Notes under the pieces: model-generated
What the model saw: only the letters and a program-made list of their open reading frames with translations
Told to the model about the DNA's origin: nothing
The model's database searches: none
NCBI RefSeq assembly: GCF_000145235.1
Contig: NC_014391.1
Coordinates: forward strand, 6,095,501 to 6,159,500
Direction of reading: 5' to 3'
Length of the DNA: 64,000 nt
Source: Micromonospora aurantiaca ATCC 27029
GTDB lineage: Bacteria; Actinomycetota; Actinomycetes; Mycobacteriales; Micromonosporaceae
Shown: piece after piece, positions 15,583 through 23,458 of the stretch
Layout: every line of letters begins with the position of its first letter
How positions within the stretch are numbered: position 1 is the stretch's first letter
Translations under genes and position numbers: made by a program

Positions 15583-16971
15583 GTGAGCAGGAGAAACACC
15601 CGTCCCCGCACGCCCTCCGCCGCCCCCTCCCCCCGCCGCACGACCGGCCTCCGGATGCTGGCCGTCGCCGCGGCTGCAGCCACCTACCTGGCCGGATCCG
15701 GCGCAGCCGCAGCCGCAGCCGCAGACGGCACCACGCCGGTGGTCTCCCGCGGCGTGACGATCCCCGCCTTCTACCACCCGCCCGCCGACCTGCCCGCCAC
15801 CAACGGCACGCTGATCCGTACCGAGCCGCTGCCGCTCGGGCTCAGCATCCCCGGGCTCGACGGCCGCCCGATGCCCGGCACCGCCACCCGCCTGATGTAC
15901 CGGTCCACCGACTCCAACGGCCGGGCCGTCGGCGTGACCGGCGCCTACATCGAACCGTCGGCGGCGTGGCGGGGCACCGGCCCGCGCCCGCTGGTCGCCG
16001 TCGCCTCCGGCACCATGGGGCAGGGCGACCAGTGCGCGCCCTCGTTCGCCCTGCAACACCCGCTCACCCTCACCGGCGACACCCTGTCCGTCGGCTACGA
16101 GGCCCTGGCGATCTACCGCCTCCTCGCCACCGGCGCCGCGGTCGTCGTCACCGACTACGTCGGGCTGGGCGCGACCGACCGGCTGCACACGTACGTCAAC
16201 CGCCTCGACGAGGGACGTGCCCTGCTCGACGCGGCCCGCGCCGCCCGCACCGTGCCGGGCGCGTCGGTCACCGACCGGTCCCGCGTCGGTCTGTACGGCT
16301 ACAGCCAGGGTGGCGGCGCCAGCGCCGCAGCCGCCGAACTCCAGCCCACCTACGCGCCCGACGTGCCGCTGGCCGGCACCTACGTCGGCGCGCCGCCGGC
16401 CGACCTGACCGCTGTCATCGGCGGCATCGACGGCAGCGCGCTGGCCGGGGCGCTGGGCTGGTCGCTCAACGGCTTCGCCCAGTCCGACCCGGCGGTGCGG
16501 GACGTCATCGAGGCGAACGTCAACGACGCCGGCCGGGCGGCGCTCACCGACACCTCGACCATGTGCGTCGGTGACGCCATCCTCCGGTACGCGTTCACCA
16601 AGAGCAGCAGGTGGATCACCGGCGGCCGGTCCCTCACCGCTGTCATCGCCGCCTCGCCCGAGGCAGCCGCCGTCCTCGACCGGCAGCGCATCGGCACGCT
16701 CAAGCCCGCCGGCCCGGTACGCGTGGCGACCGGCGTCCAGGACGACATCGTGCCCCACCGGCAGGCCCGTCAACTGGCGGTCGACTGGTGCCGCAAGGGC
16801 GCCAACGTGACCTACCAGGCCGTCAGCCTGCCCAACCTCGGTGACAAGCTCCTCACCAACCACCTGGCGCCGCTCATCACCGACCAGGGCGACGCGGTGG
16901 CCTGGCTGACCGACCGGCTCGCCGGGCGCACCGCCTACTCCAACTGCTGGACGATGCCCCTTCAGCCCTAG
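15583..16971 (+). CDS. Secreted lipase (LIP family, alpha/beta hydrolase)
   Basis: 462 residues from the GTG at 15583, which follows AGGAG by 5 nt. The signal peptide has a paired-arginine n-region (SPRRTTGLRML), a hydrophobic stretch to about residue 40 and an AAAAAAAD cleavage region; Tat export is possible. The nucleophile elbow GYSQG places the catalytic Ser at 241, with the likely Asp in VQDDIVPH (about 385-392) and His in TNHLAPL (about 425-431). The sequence resembles fungal-type secretory lipases found in actinomycetes, so it probably cleaves extracellular fatty-acid esters. The last 4 bp overlap tsaE from the other strand. Confidence 0.85.
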   Translation: MSRRNTRPRTPSAAPSPRRTTGLRMLAVAAAAATYLAGSGAAAAAAADGTTPVVSRGVTIPAFYHPPADLPATNGTLIRTEPLPLGLSIPGLDGRPMPGTATRLMYRSTDSNGRAVGVTGAYIEPSAAWRGTGPRPLVAVASGTMGQGDQCAPSFALQHPLTLTGDTLSVGYEALAIYRLLATGAAVVVTDYVGLGATDRLHTYVNRLDEGRALLDAARAARTVPGASVTDRSRVGLYGYSQGGGASAAAAELQPTYAPDVPLAGTYVGAPPADLTAVIGGIDGSALAGALGWSLNGFAQSDPAVRDVIEANVNDAGRAALTDTSTMCVGDAILRYAFTKSSRWITGGRSLTAVIAASPEAAAVLDRQRIGTLKPAGPVRVATGVQDDIVPHRQARQLAVDWCRKGANVTYQAVSLPNLGDKLLTNHLAPLITDQGDAVAWLTDRLAGRTAYSNCWTMPLQP

Positions 16972-17450
16972 GACAGTTCGGCGACCCGGGCGGCCCAGTC
17001 GCCGCCGACCGGCTCCAGCGTGACCGCCCGGGTGTCGTCGTCGCGGCGGTCGATGCGTACCCGCAGGTGCGCGTCGACCAGCTGCTCGACCATCCCCTCG
17101 CCCCACTCCACCACGGTGACCGCCTCGTCCACCGAGGCGTCCAGGTCGAGGTCGTCGATCTCCGCGCGCGGGTCGGCGGCCTCACCCAGGCGGTACGCGT
17201 CGGCGTGCACGAGCGTCACCCGGCCGCCCCGCGCCGGGTCGGGCCGATGCACCCGGGCGATGACGAAGGTGGGCGAGGTGATGTCCCCGCGTACGCCGAG
17301 ACCGGCGCCGATGCCCTGGGTCAGCGCGGTCTTGCCGGCGCCGAGCGGGCCGCTGAGCAGCAGCAGGTCACCGGCCCGCAGCACCCCGGCCAGCCGCCGC
17401 CCGAACTCGTGGGTGTCGTCGACCGTCTTCAGCTCCACGACCACTGTCAT
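16968..17450 (-). CDS. tsaE: tRNA threonylcarbamoyladenosine biosynthesis ATPase TsaE
   Basis: 160 residues. Walker A GPLGAGKT is at 34-41, then TSPTFVIARVH and HADAYRL, and the VVEWGEGM motif typical of TsaE. It is the ATPase that drives turnover of the TsaB-TsaD complex in t6A formation. Its ATG overlaps the stop of the upstream hydrolase (ATGA), the last gene junction of the alr-hydrolase-tsaE operon. Confidence 0.96.
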   Translation of the reverse strand: MTVVVELKTVDDTHEFGRRLAGVLRAGDLLLLSGPLGAGKTALTQGIGAGLGVRGDITSPTFVIARVHRPDPARGGRVTLVHADAYRLGEAADPRAEIDDLDLDASVDEAVTVVEWGEGMVEQLVDAHLRVRIDRRDDDTRAVTLEPVGGDWAARVAELS

Positions 17451-18532
17451 AGCGAGTCCAGGAACCTCTCCAGCGCCACGTTCACCTCGTCGGCGTGCTC
17501 CAGCATCACCACGTGCCCACTGTCGTTGATCTTCACGAACTCGGCGTGCGGCAGCCGCCGGACGATCTCCTCGGAGTGCGTCACCGGCGTGATCATGTCC
17601 TTGTCGCCCACGATCACCAGCACCGGCGTGCCGGCCAGCGCCGCAAGCGCCGGGAACCGGGAGTGGGTGGCGATCGTGCGCAGGTAGCGGGTGACCGTGT
17701 CGGCCGAGGTGCGCGAGTTCATCATCTCGACGTACGACACCAGGGCCGGGCTCGGCTTCGACGTGCCGAAGCCGTACTTGCGGGTGAGCAGCCAGGCCAC
17801 GTTCGACGTCGACCGGCGCGCCCGGTCGATCACGGTCCCGCCGTACCGGGTGGCGTTGCTCATCATGTAGAGCACCGGCGAGCCGACGCGGCCGAGCAGC
17901 GCGGGCGCCACCAGCTTGGTCTCCGCCGCGAGGCCGCCCGAGGTGGCCATCAGCACGGTGCCGACCACGCGGTCACCGAACATCTCCGGGTACAGCTCGG
18001 CCAGCGCCATGATCGTCATGCCGCCCATCGAGTGCCCGACCAGCACCAGCGGGCCGTCCGGGGCCACCTCGTCGAGCACCCGGCGCAGCGTGTGGCCCAG
18101 CGCGGTCAGGTCGTACTCGCCGCTCTCCAGCCGGCCGGAGCTGCCGTGCCCCGGCTGGTCGTACGCGACCACCCGGTAGTCGCCGCGCTCGGCGAGCCGC
18201 TTGCGCTGGAAGTGGAACGTGCCCATGTCCAGGCAGAACCCGTGCACCAGCACCACAGTCGGGTGCCCTGCGACAGGGCGGGTCGGCTCGACCACCTCGA
18301 CGTGGATGTCGGTGCCGTCCGGCATCTCCAGCCGGTACGCCTCGTCGTAACGCTGCTCACCGAAGACCTCGTCGGCGTACCGGTCGGTGGGATCGTTCTT
18401 GAGCCGGCGGACCAGCACCCGCTCGCTGACCACGCCCGCCGCGAGCCCGGCGGCGGCAACGCCGACGGCGGCGCCGACCAGCCCGGCCACCTTGCCGGCA
18501 GCGGTACGCGGTCGCGGCAACCGGACACTCAT
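17447..18532 (-). CDS. Alpha/beta-fold hydrolase, N-terminally membrane-anchored
   Basis: 361 residues. A single hydrophobic segment (about 14-35, GLVGAAVGVAAAGLAAGVV) follows a basic N-terminus. The hydrolase core has VLVHGFCLD near 94-102 (oxyanion hole), GHSMGG at 166-171 (nucleophile Ser168), VIVGDKDMITP near 310 (Asp) and SGHVVM near 339 (His). This hydrolase is a regular member of the actinobacterial alr-tsaE operon. The substrate is unknown. It is coupled by 4-nt overlaps to alr upstream and tsaE downstream. Confidence 0.88.
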   Translation of the reverse strand: MSVRLPRPRTAAGKVAGLVGAAVGVAAAGLAAGVVSERVLVRRLKNDPTDRYADEVFGEQRYDEAYRLEMPDGTDIHVEVVEPTRPVAGHPTVVLVHGFCLDMGTFHFQRKRLAERGDYRVVAYDQPGHGSSGRLESGEYDLTALGHTLRRVLDEVAPDGPLVLVGHSMGGMTIMALAELYPEMFGDRVVGTVLMATSGGLAAETKLVAPALLGRVGSPVLYMMSNATRYGGTVIDRARRSTSNVAWLLTRKYGFGTSKPSPALVSYVEMMNSRTSADTVTRYLRTIATHSRFPALAALAGTPVLVIVGDKDMITPVTHSEEIVRRLPHAEFVKINDSGHVVMLEHADEVNVALERFLDSL

Positions 18533-19647
18533 GCGTGCTCGCCGTCGTAGACGCGGGGCACGCGCACACCGCCGAAGCGGGTCACGATCTCGTAGTTGAT
18601 GGTGCCGACCGCCTCGGCCCAGTCGTCGGCGGTGGGCTCGCCGTCCGCGCCGCTGCCGAACAGCGTCGCCACGTCGCCGTCGGTCACCTCGTCGTCGCCG
18701 CAGTCGACCACGAACTGGTCCATGCAGACCCGCCCGGAGATGGTCCGGCGCTTGCCGGCGAGCTGCACCGGGCCGGTGTTGGAGGCGTGCCGCGGCACCC
18801 CGTCGGCGTAGCCGAGCGGCACCACCGCGAGGTTGGCCTCCTGCTCGGTGAGGTAGGTGTGGCCGTAGGAGACGCCGGTGCCGGCCGCCACCCGTTTGGT
18901 GAGCATCACCCGGGCGCGGGCGGTCATGGCGGGACGCAGACCGAACTGCTCGCCCGCGACCGGCGACAGGCCGTAGACGGCGATGCCGGGCCGGACCAGG
19001 TCGAAGTGGGTGTCCGGCCGGGTCAGCGTGGCGGCCGAGTTGGCCAGGTGCCGGTAGCGCGGACGCAGACCGGCACGCGTCACCATCTCCAGCCCCTCCT
19101 GGAACACGGCGAGCTGGCGGTCGGTGGTGGGGTGACCGGGCGAGTCCGCGTACACGAAGTGGCTCCACACGCCGACCACCTCGACCAGACCGTCGGCCTG
19201 GGCCTTCGCGGCGGCCTCCAGCAGCGCCGGCCAGTCGGCGACCGTGGCGCCACCCCGGGCCAGCCCGGTGTCGATCTTGAGGTGCAGCCGGGCCGGGCGG
19301 TCCGCCCGGCGGCTCGCCTGGATCATCTCGTCGAGCTGGGTGAGGCCGGCGCAGCCGAGGTCGACGCCGACGGTGATCCCGTCGTGCAGCGGCAGCCCGG
19401 GGCTGAGCAGCCAGGCCAGCACCGGCGCGGTGATGCCCTCCTCGCGCAGCCGCAGCGCCTCGGCCAGCGTGCAGACGCCGAGCTGGTCCGCCCCGGCGTC
19501 GAGCGCCGCGCGGGCGGCCGGCACCATGCCGTGGCCGTACCCGTCGCCCTTGACCACCGCCATCAGTTCGGCGCTGGTGCCGGCCTTGAGCCGGGTCACG
19601 TTCTCCCGGATCGCGTCCAGGTCGACGCGCACCTCCGACTGCCACAT
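18529..19647 (-). CDS. alr: Alanine racemase
   Basis: 372 residues, the usual length. PLP lysine 33 lies in VVKGDGYGHG. The second catalytic residue, Tyr, is in VSYGHTY near 262, and NSAATL, LVRPGIAVYG and GRVCMDQFVVD are present. It supplies D-alanine for peptidoglycan. The ATG follows TGAGGAC. It starts the alr-hydrolase-tsaE operon and overlaps the next gene by 4 nt. Confidence 0.97.
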   Translation of the reverse strand: MWQSEVRVDLDAIRENVTRLKAGTSAELMAVVKGDGYGHGMVPAARAALDAGADQLGVCTLAEALRLREEGITAPVLAWLLSPGLPLHDGITVGVDLGCAGLTQLDEMIQASRRADRPARLHLKIDTGLARGGATVADWPALLEAAAKAQADGLVEVVGVWSHFVYADSPGHPTTDRQLAVFQEGLEMVTRAGLRPRYRHLANSAATLTRPDTHFDLVRPGIAVYGLSPVAGEQFGLRPAMTARARVMLTKRVAAGTGVSYGHTYLTEQEANLAVVPLGYADGVPRHASNTGPVQLAGKRRTISGRVCMDQFVVDCGDDEVTDGDVATLFGSGADGEPTADDWAEAVGTINYEIVTRFGGVRVPRVYDGEHA

Positions 19648-19731
19648 GTCCTCAGCCTACTTCCGTCAGTGATCATCAGCGCCGTGAGCCGAGCGGGCGG
19701 TGCCCGCCGCCACCGGGCGCCGCCGCCCGGA

Positions 19732-21201
19732 TCAGCCCAGCCGGGCCAGTACCGGACGCAAGGCCGCGGCCACGTCGGGCGCGGTCACCGGACCGCCGCG
19801 CGCCGCCTCCCGCCCGGCCAGCCCGTGCAGGTACGCCGCCGCGGCGGCCGCCCGTTCCGGGGCCAGCCCGGCGGCGAGCAGCGAACCGAGCAGCCCGGCC
19901 AGCACGTCGCCGGTGCCACCGGTGGCGAGCACCGGGGTGCCGGTCGGGTTCACGTACGCGCGGCCGTCGGGCGTGCCGATGACCGTGCGGTCGCCCTTGA
20001 GCAGCACCACCGCGTTCATCCAGGCGGCCAGCCGCAGCGCGGCGGCGACCCGGTCGTCCCCCGGCATCTCGCCGCAGAGCCGGGCGTACTCCCGGTCGTG
20101 CGGCGTCACCACGATCGGTGCGTCCCGGCCGCGCAGCCGGTCGGCCAGCTTGCCGTCGACGAGCAGCGTCAGCGCGTCCGCGTCGAGCACCACCGGCACC
20201 GGCGCGGCGAGCACCGCGCGCAGCTCGGCGGCGGAGTCCTCGCCGGTGCCGAGCCCGGAGCCGCAGACCCACGCCTGCACCCGGCCGGCGTCGGCGACCC
20301 GGCCGGTGGCGATCACCGACGGATGCTGGTGCAGCACCTCGCCCTCGGCGCTCCCGGCGTAGCGGACCAGGCCGGTGGGACCGGCGAGCGCCCCGGCGAC
20401 CGAGAGCACGGCGGCGCCGGGGTAGGTGGCCGACCCGGTGGCGACGCCTACTACGCCCCTGGTGTACTTCTCCGACGACGCGCCCAGCGCCGGCCACCAG
20501 TCGGCCACGTCCGTCTGCTCGATCACCTGGAGCGCCGGCGTGCCGCGCAGCCACGGCGTCAGCCCGATGTCGACCAGCTCGACCTCTCCGGCCAGCTCGG
20601 CGGCCGGCCCGACGACCAGTGCGGGCTTGAGCGCGCCGAAGGCGACTGTCACGTCGGCGCGGACCGCCCGGGGCCGCCCGGCGTCGGTGAGCGGGACGTG
20701 GCCGGTGTCGACAGCGACGCCGCTCGGCACGTCGACCGCGACCACGGTGGCGCGCGTGCCGCCGCGCCCGCGCTGCCCGGTCAGGCTCGCGGCCAGCTGC
20801 TCGGCCGTCTCGCGGAGCCCTCCGGTGCCGCCGATGCCCACGATGCCGTCGAGCACCAGGTCGACCACAGCGGGCGGCCGGTCGGCCACACGGCCGCCGG
20901 CGGCGCGCAGGGCGGCCAGGCCCTCGGCGTGTGCCCGGCCCGGCGTGAGGAGCAGCGCTGTCACCGCCACGCCCCGGCGGGCCAGATGCGCGCCCGCGAA
21001 CAGGGCGTCGCCGCCGTTGTCGCCGGACCCGGCGAGCACCAGCACCCGGGCGCCGTAGACACCGCCCCGGTCGGCGAGCAGCAACGCGCAGCGGCGGGCC
21101 AGCCCGGCCGCCGCCCGCTGCATCAGCGCACCGGGCGGGAGGGTGGCCATCAGGCCCGCCTCCGCCGCGCGAACGTCCGCGACCCGCCACACCTGTCTCA
21201 T
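19732..21201 (-). CDS. nnrD: Bifunctional NAD(P)H-hydrate epimerase / ADP-dependent dehydratase
   Basis: 489 residues with two domains. The N-terminal YjeF epimerase (about 1-210) shows LAGSGDNGGDALFAGAHLA and VDVPSGVAVDTG. The C-terminal ribokinase-like dehydratase (about 230-489) shows SATYPGAAVLSV, CGSGLG, VLDADAL, VTPHDREYARL, LLKGDRTVIG and ATGGTGDVLAGL. It repairs hydrated NADH/NADPH. It lies between glmS and alr in the usual core order. The epimerase half is sometimes named nnrE. Confidence 0.95.
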   Translation of the reverse strand: MRQVWRVADVRAAEAGLMATLPPGALMQRAAAGLARRCALLLADRGGVYGARVLVLAGSGDNGGDALFAGAHLARRGVAVTALLLTPGRAHAEGLAALRAAGGRVADRPPAVVDLVLDGIVGIGGTGGLRETAEQLAASLTGQRGRGGTRATVVAVDVPSGVAVDTGHVPLTDAGRPRAVRADVTVAFGALKPALVVGPAAELAGEVELVDIGLTPWLRGTPALQVIEQTDVADWWPALGASSEKYTRGVVGVATGSATYPGAAVLSVAGALAGPTGLVRYAGSAEGEVLHQHPSVIATGRVADAGRVQAWVCGSGLGTGEDSAAELRAVLAAPVPVVLDADALTLLVDGKLADRLRGRDAPIVVTPHDREYARLCGEMPGDDRVAAALRLAAWMNAVVLLKGDRTVIGTPDGRAYVNPTGTPVLATGGTGDVLAGLLGSLLAAGLAPERAAAAAAYLHGLAGREAARGGPVTAPDVAAALRPVLARLG

Positions 21202-21307
21202 GCCACCCCGCCCCGCTCGTCGCGCCGGCTCAGCATCCGCTCGCGGCTCCCCCGATCACGGCCTCACCCTACCGGCGGTACGCGCCCGGGACCGGCTGGC
21301 GAACAAG

Positions 21308-21340
21308 CCCTGTGGATAACCCGGACCGTTGTCCACAGGG
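21308..21340. promoter_or_regulatory. Inverted pair of DnaA-box-like sequences
   Basis: TGTGGATAA (21311-21319) is a perfect DnaA box on the minus strand, and TTGTCCACA (21329-21337) is the form preferred in high-GC actinomycetes on the plus strand. They lie in 13-nt arms with one mismatch around a 7-nt spacer, 78 bp before the EspC-like gene. Confidence 0.7.
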
Positions 21341-21417
21341 GTCGGCGGCCACTGCCGGGTGCCGCCTAGCGTCCCGGTGTCCGGAACCGGCCGGTGGCGC
21401 CGGGCGAGGGAGGGCAC

Positions 21418-21720
21418 GTGGTGGAGAAACCGTTCGACGTCGACCCGGAGCTGCTGCGATCGGTGGCGCGCGAGCTGGCCGACGACGCGTACCGGCTGGG
21501 CCGCGGGCCGGGCGCGGCACCGGAGTCGTTGCTGGTGGCGGCACCGGACGGCTGGCGATCCGCGGTGGCGCTGACCGAACTGGAGTCGGCCGTGCGGCGC
21601 TGGTCCGGCGCGCTCGGCGCCCGGGTGGCCGACACCGCTCAGGCGTTGCGCCGCGGCGCGGACGGCTACGAGGCGGTCGACGAACGCGCCGCCCGCCGCC
21701 TCACCGGGGTGCTCCGGTGA
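21418..21720 (+). CDS. EspC/WXG100-like small helical protein
   Basis: 100 residues from the GTG at 21418 with GAGGGAGGG upstream. The sequence FDVDPELLRSVARELADDA, then a central helix, then VADTAQALRRGADGYEAVDERAARRL, matches the T7SS EspC-type fold of about 100 residues: two helices and a YxxxD/E-like C-terminal signal (YEAVDE). Such proteins are type VII secretion substrates or partners. The downstream DUF1023 hydrolase starts within its stop codon (GTGA), so the two are co-translated and may be co-exported. No secretion machinery is in the window. Confidence 0.7.
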   Translation: MVEKPFDVDPELLRSVARELADDAYRLGRGPGAAPESLLVAAPDGWRSAVALTELESAVRRWSGALGARVADTAQALRRGADGYEAVDERAARRLTGVLR

Positions 21721-23339
21721 ACGACGGTCCGGCCGACGCCGTGGACGTGCCGGTCGGCTACGCGCAGCTCTGGCGGGCCGATCCGGGCGCCTGGTCCACC
21801 GCCGGGGCGGCGTGGCGGGGCCTCACCACGCCGGTACGGCAGCGCGCCGACGCGTTGACCGCCCGGATCGGCACGCTCCGCCCCGGGTGGTCGGGTGCGG
21901 CCTCGACTGCCGCGCAGCGGCGCATCGGGGATCTGCGCACCGATCTCACCGACGTGCTGCCCGCACTGGTCGAGGTCGACCAGGTGCTCGCCGAGTTCGG
22001 CGCCCGGCTGGGCGCGGCGAAGGCCCGGCTCGGCGCCGAGGTGGCTCGCGCCGAGTCCGGTGGCCTGCTCGTCGACCGCACCGGCGCGGTCCGGCCCGAC
22101 CCGGCACGGCCGCCGGGGCAGACCGGGCCGGCGGTGGTCGACGCGCGGGCCGGGATCCGGGGCGCGCTGACGCTCGCCGGCGCCGCCGACCGGGAGGCGG
22201 CCGGCCGGCTGGCGGAGCTGACCACCGCTGCGGTACGCGGCTGGGTGAGCGTCCCGCCCGCGTGGCGGCCCGGTCCCGGCGCCGGGCCGGCCGAGGTGAG
22301 CCGCTGGTGGGCCGGCCTGAGCGCGGCCGAGCGGCGCTGGCTGGTGGGGCGGGAACCGGGCCGGATCGGGCGCCTCGACGGGCTTCCGGCCGCCGTCCGG
22401 GACCAGGCGAACCGGCTACTGCTCGGCGACCGGCGGGAGCAGTTGCTCGCGCGCCGGCTCGGGCTGCTGCACCCGCTTCCGGCCGGGCCGTTGGAGGCGT
22501 CCCGGCGGGTCCGGCTCGCCGCTGCCGAGGCGGCGCTGCGCGGGCTGGACGGGCTCGGCGAGCGGCTGGCCGCGGGCGGGGCGCCCCGGGCGTACCTGCT
22601 GGGGCTCGACCCGGCCGGCGACGGCCGCGCGGTGGTGGCGCTCGGCAACCCGGACCGCGCCGCCTCGGTGCTCACGTACGTCCCGGGCATGACCTCGGAT
22701 CTCGCCGACGCGCCGGCCGAGCTGGGCCGGGCAGCACGGGTGTTGCAGCGATGCGCGGCGCTCGGGCCGGGCGAGGAGGCGGCGGCTGTGCTCTGGCTGG
22801 ACTACGACGCGCCCGGCTTCCTCACCGAGGCGGCCGGCACCCGGCAGGCCGAGGACGCCGGCCCGGCGCTGCACCGGTTCCAGGACGGGCTGCGGGCCGC
22901 GCACGAGGGCCCGCCGGCCCGGCAGACGGTGCTCGGGCACAGCTACGGCTCGCTCGTGGTCGGCACCGCCGCCCGCGACCACGGGTTGGGCGCCGACGCG
23001 CTGGTCTTCGTCGGCTCGCCGGGGGTCGGCGTCGACCACGCCGCCGAGCTGCGGATGCCCGCCGGTCAGGTCTGGTCGTCGACCGCGCCGGACGACGTGA
23101 TCCGGCTGGCCCGCCCACCGGACGAGCTGGCCCGCCGCGCGCTGCTCGCGGGTACGCCGCTCGGTCCGGCGCTCGCCGTGCTCGACCCGCACGGCGAGCG
23201 ACTCTGGTTCGGCGCCGACCCGAGCGCGCCGGACTTCGGCGGGAGGCGCTTCCCGAGCGCTCCGCACGGCCACACCGGCTACTGGGATCCGGACAACCCG
23301 GCGCTGGACGGCATGGCCCGGATCGTGCTGGGCCGATGA
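21717..23339 (+). CDS. DUF1023 alpha/beta hydrolase with helical N-terminal domain
   Basis: 540 residues from the GTG overlapping the upstream TGA. The N-terminal 200 residues are Ala/Arg-rich helices resembling a WXG100-type module (WRGLTTPVRQRADALTARI ... LRPGWSGAAS, with a WxG motif). The C-terminal DUF1023 hydrolase has the strand SVLTYVPGMTSD, the nucleophile elbow GHSYGS with Ser409, and a final FPSAPHGHTGYW containing the likely catalytic His. Substrate unknown. The fusion of a WXG-like head with a hydrolase and the coupling to an EspC-like gene point to type VII export. Confidence 0.8.
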   Translation: MNDGPADAVDVPVGYAQLWRADPGAWSTAGAAWRGLTTPVRQRADALTARIGTLRPGWSGAASTAAQRRIGDLRTDLTDVLPALVEVDQVLAEFGARLGAAKARLGAEVARAESGGLLVDRTGAVRPDPARPPGQTGPAVVDARAGIRGALTLAGAADREAAGRLAELTTAAVRGWVSVPPAWRPGPGAGPAEVSRWWAGLSAAERRWLVGREPGRIGRLDGLPAAVRDQANRLLLGDRREQLLARRLGLLHPLPAGPLEASRRVRLAAAEAALRGLDGLGERLAAGGAPRAYLLGLDPAGDGRAVVALGNPDRAASVLTYVPGMTSDLADAPAELGRAARVLQRCAALGPGEEAAAVLWLDYDAPGFLTEAAGTRQAEDAGPALHRFQDGLRAAHEGPPARQTVLGHSYGSLVVGTAARDHGLGADALVFVGSPGVGVDHAAELRMPAGQVWSSTAPDDVIRLARPPDELARRALLAGTPLGPALAVLDPHGERLWFGADPSAPDFGGRRFPSAPHGHTGYWDPDNPALDGMARIVLGR

Positions 23340-23410
23340 CCGCCCGCGGCCCTCCGGCGACCGGTGCGCGGCCATCCGGCGGCCGCCCGCGAGGCAGGCC
23401 GGAGACGACG

Positions 23411-23445
23411 CGGTCCCTCCACCCGTCGTGCGGGCGGAGGGACCG
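23411..23445. terminator. Convergent-gene terminator hairpin
   Basis: A 15-bp stem with one A-C mismatch (23411-23425 with 23431-23445) and a TCGTG loop, between the DUF1023 gene and glmS, which converge here. Confidence 0.8.
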
Positions 23446-23458
23446 TGGACGAGATCGG

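Noticed and set aside
21308..21340. A replication origin at the DnaA-box pair
   Set aside because: Only two boxes, no box cluster, no AT-rich unwinding region, and no dnaA, dnaN or rep gene nearby.
18535..21369. A 944-codon open frame antisense to alr and nnrD
   Set aside because: The translation is His/Gly/Arg-rich noise, and both opposite genes are unmistakable.
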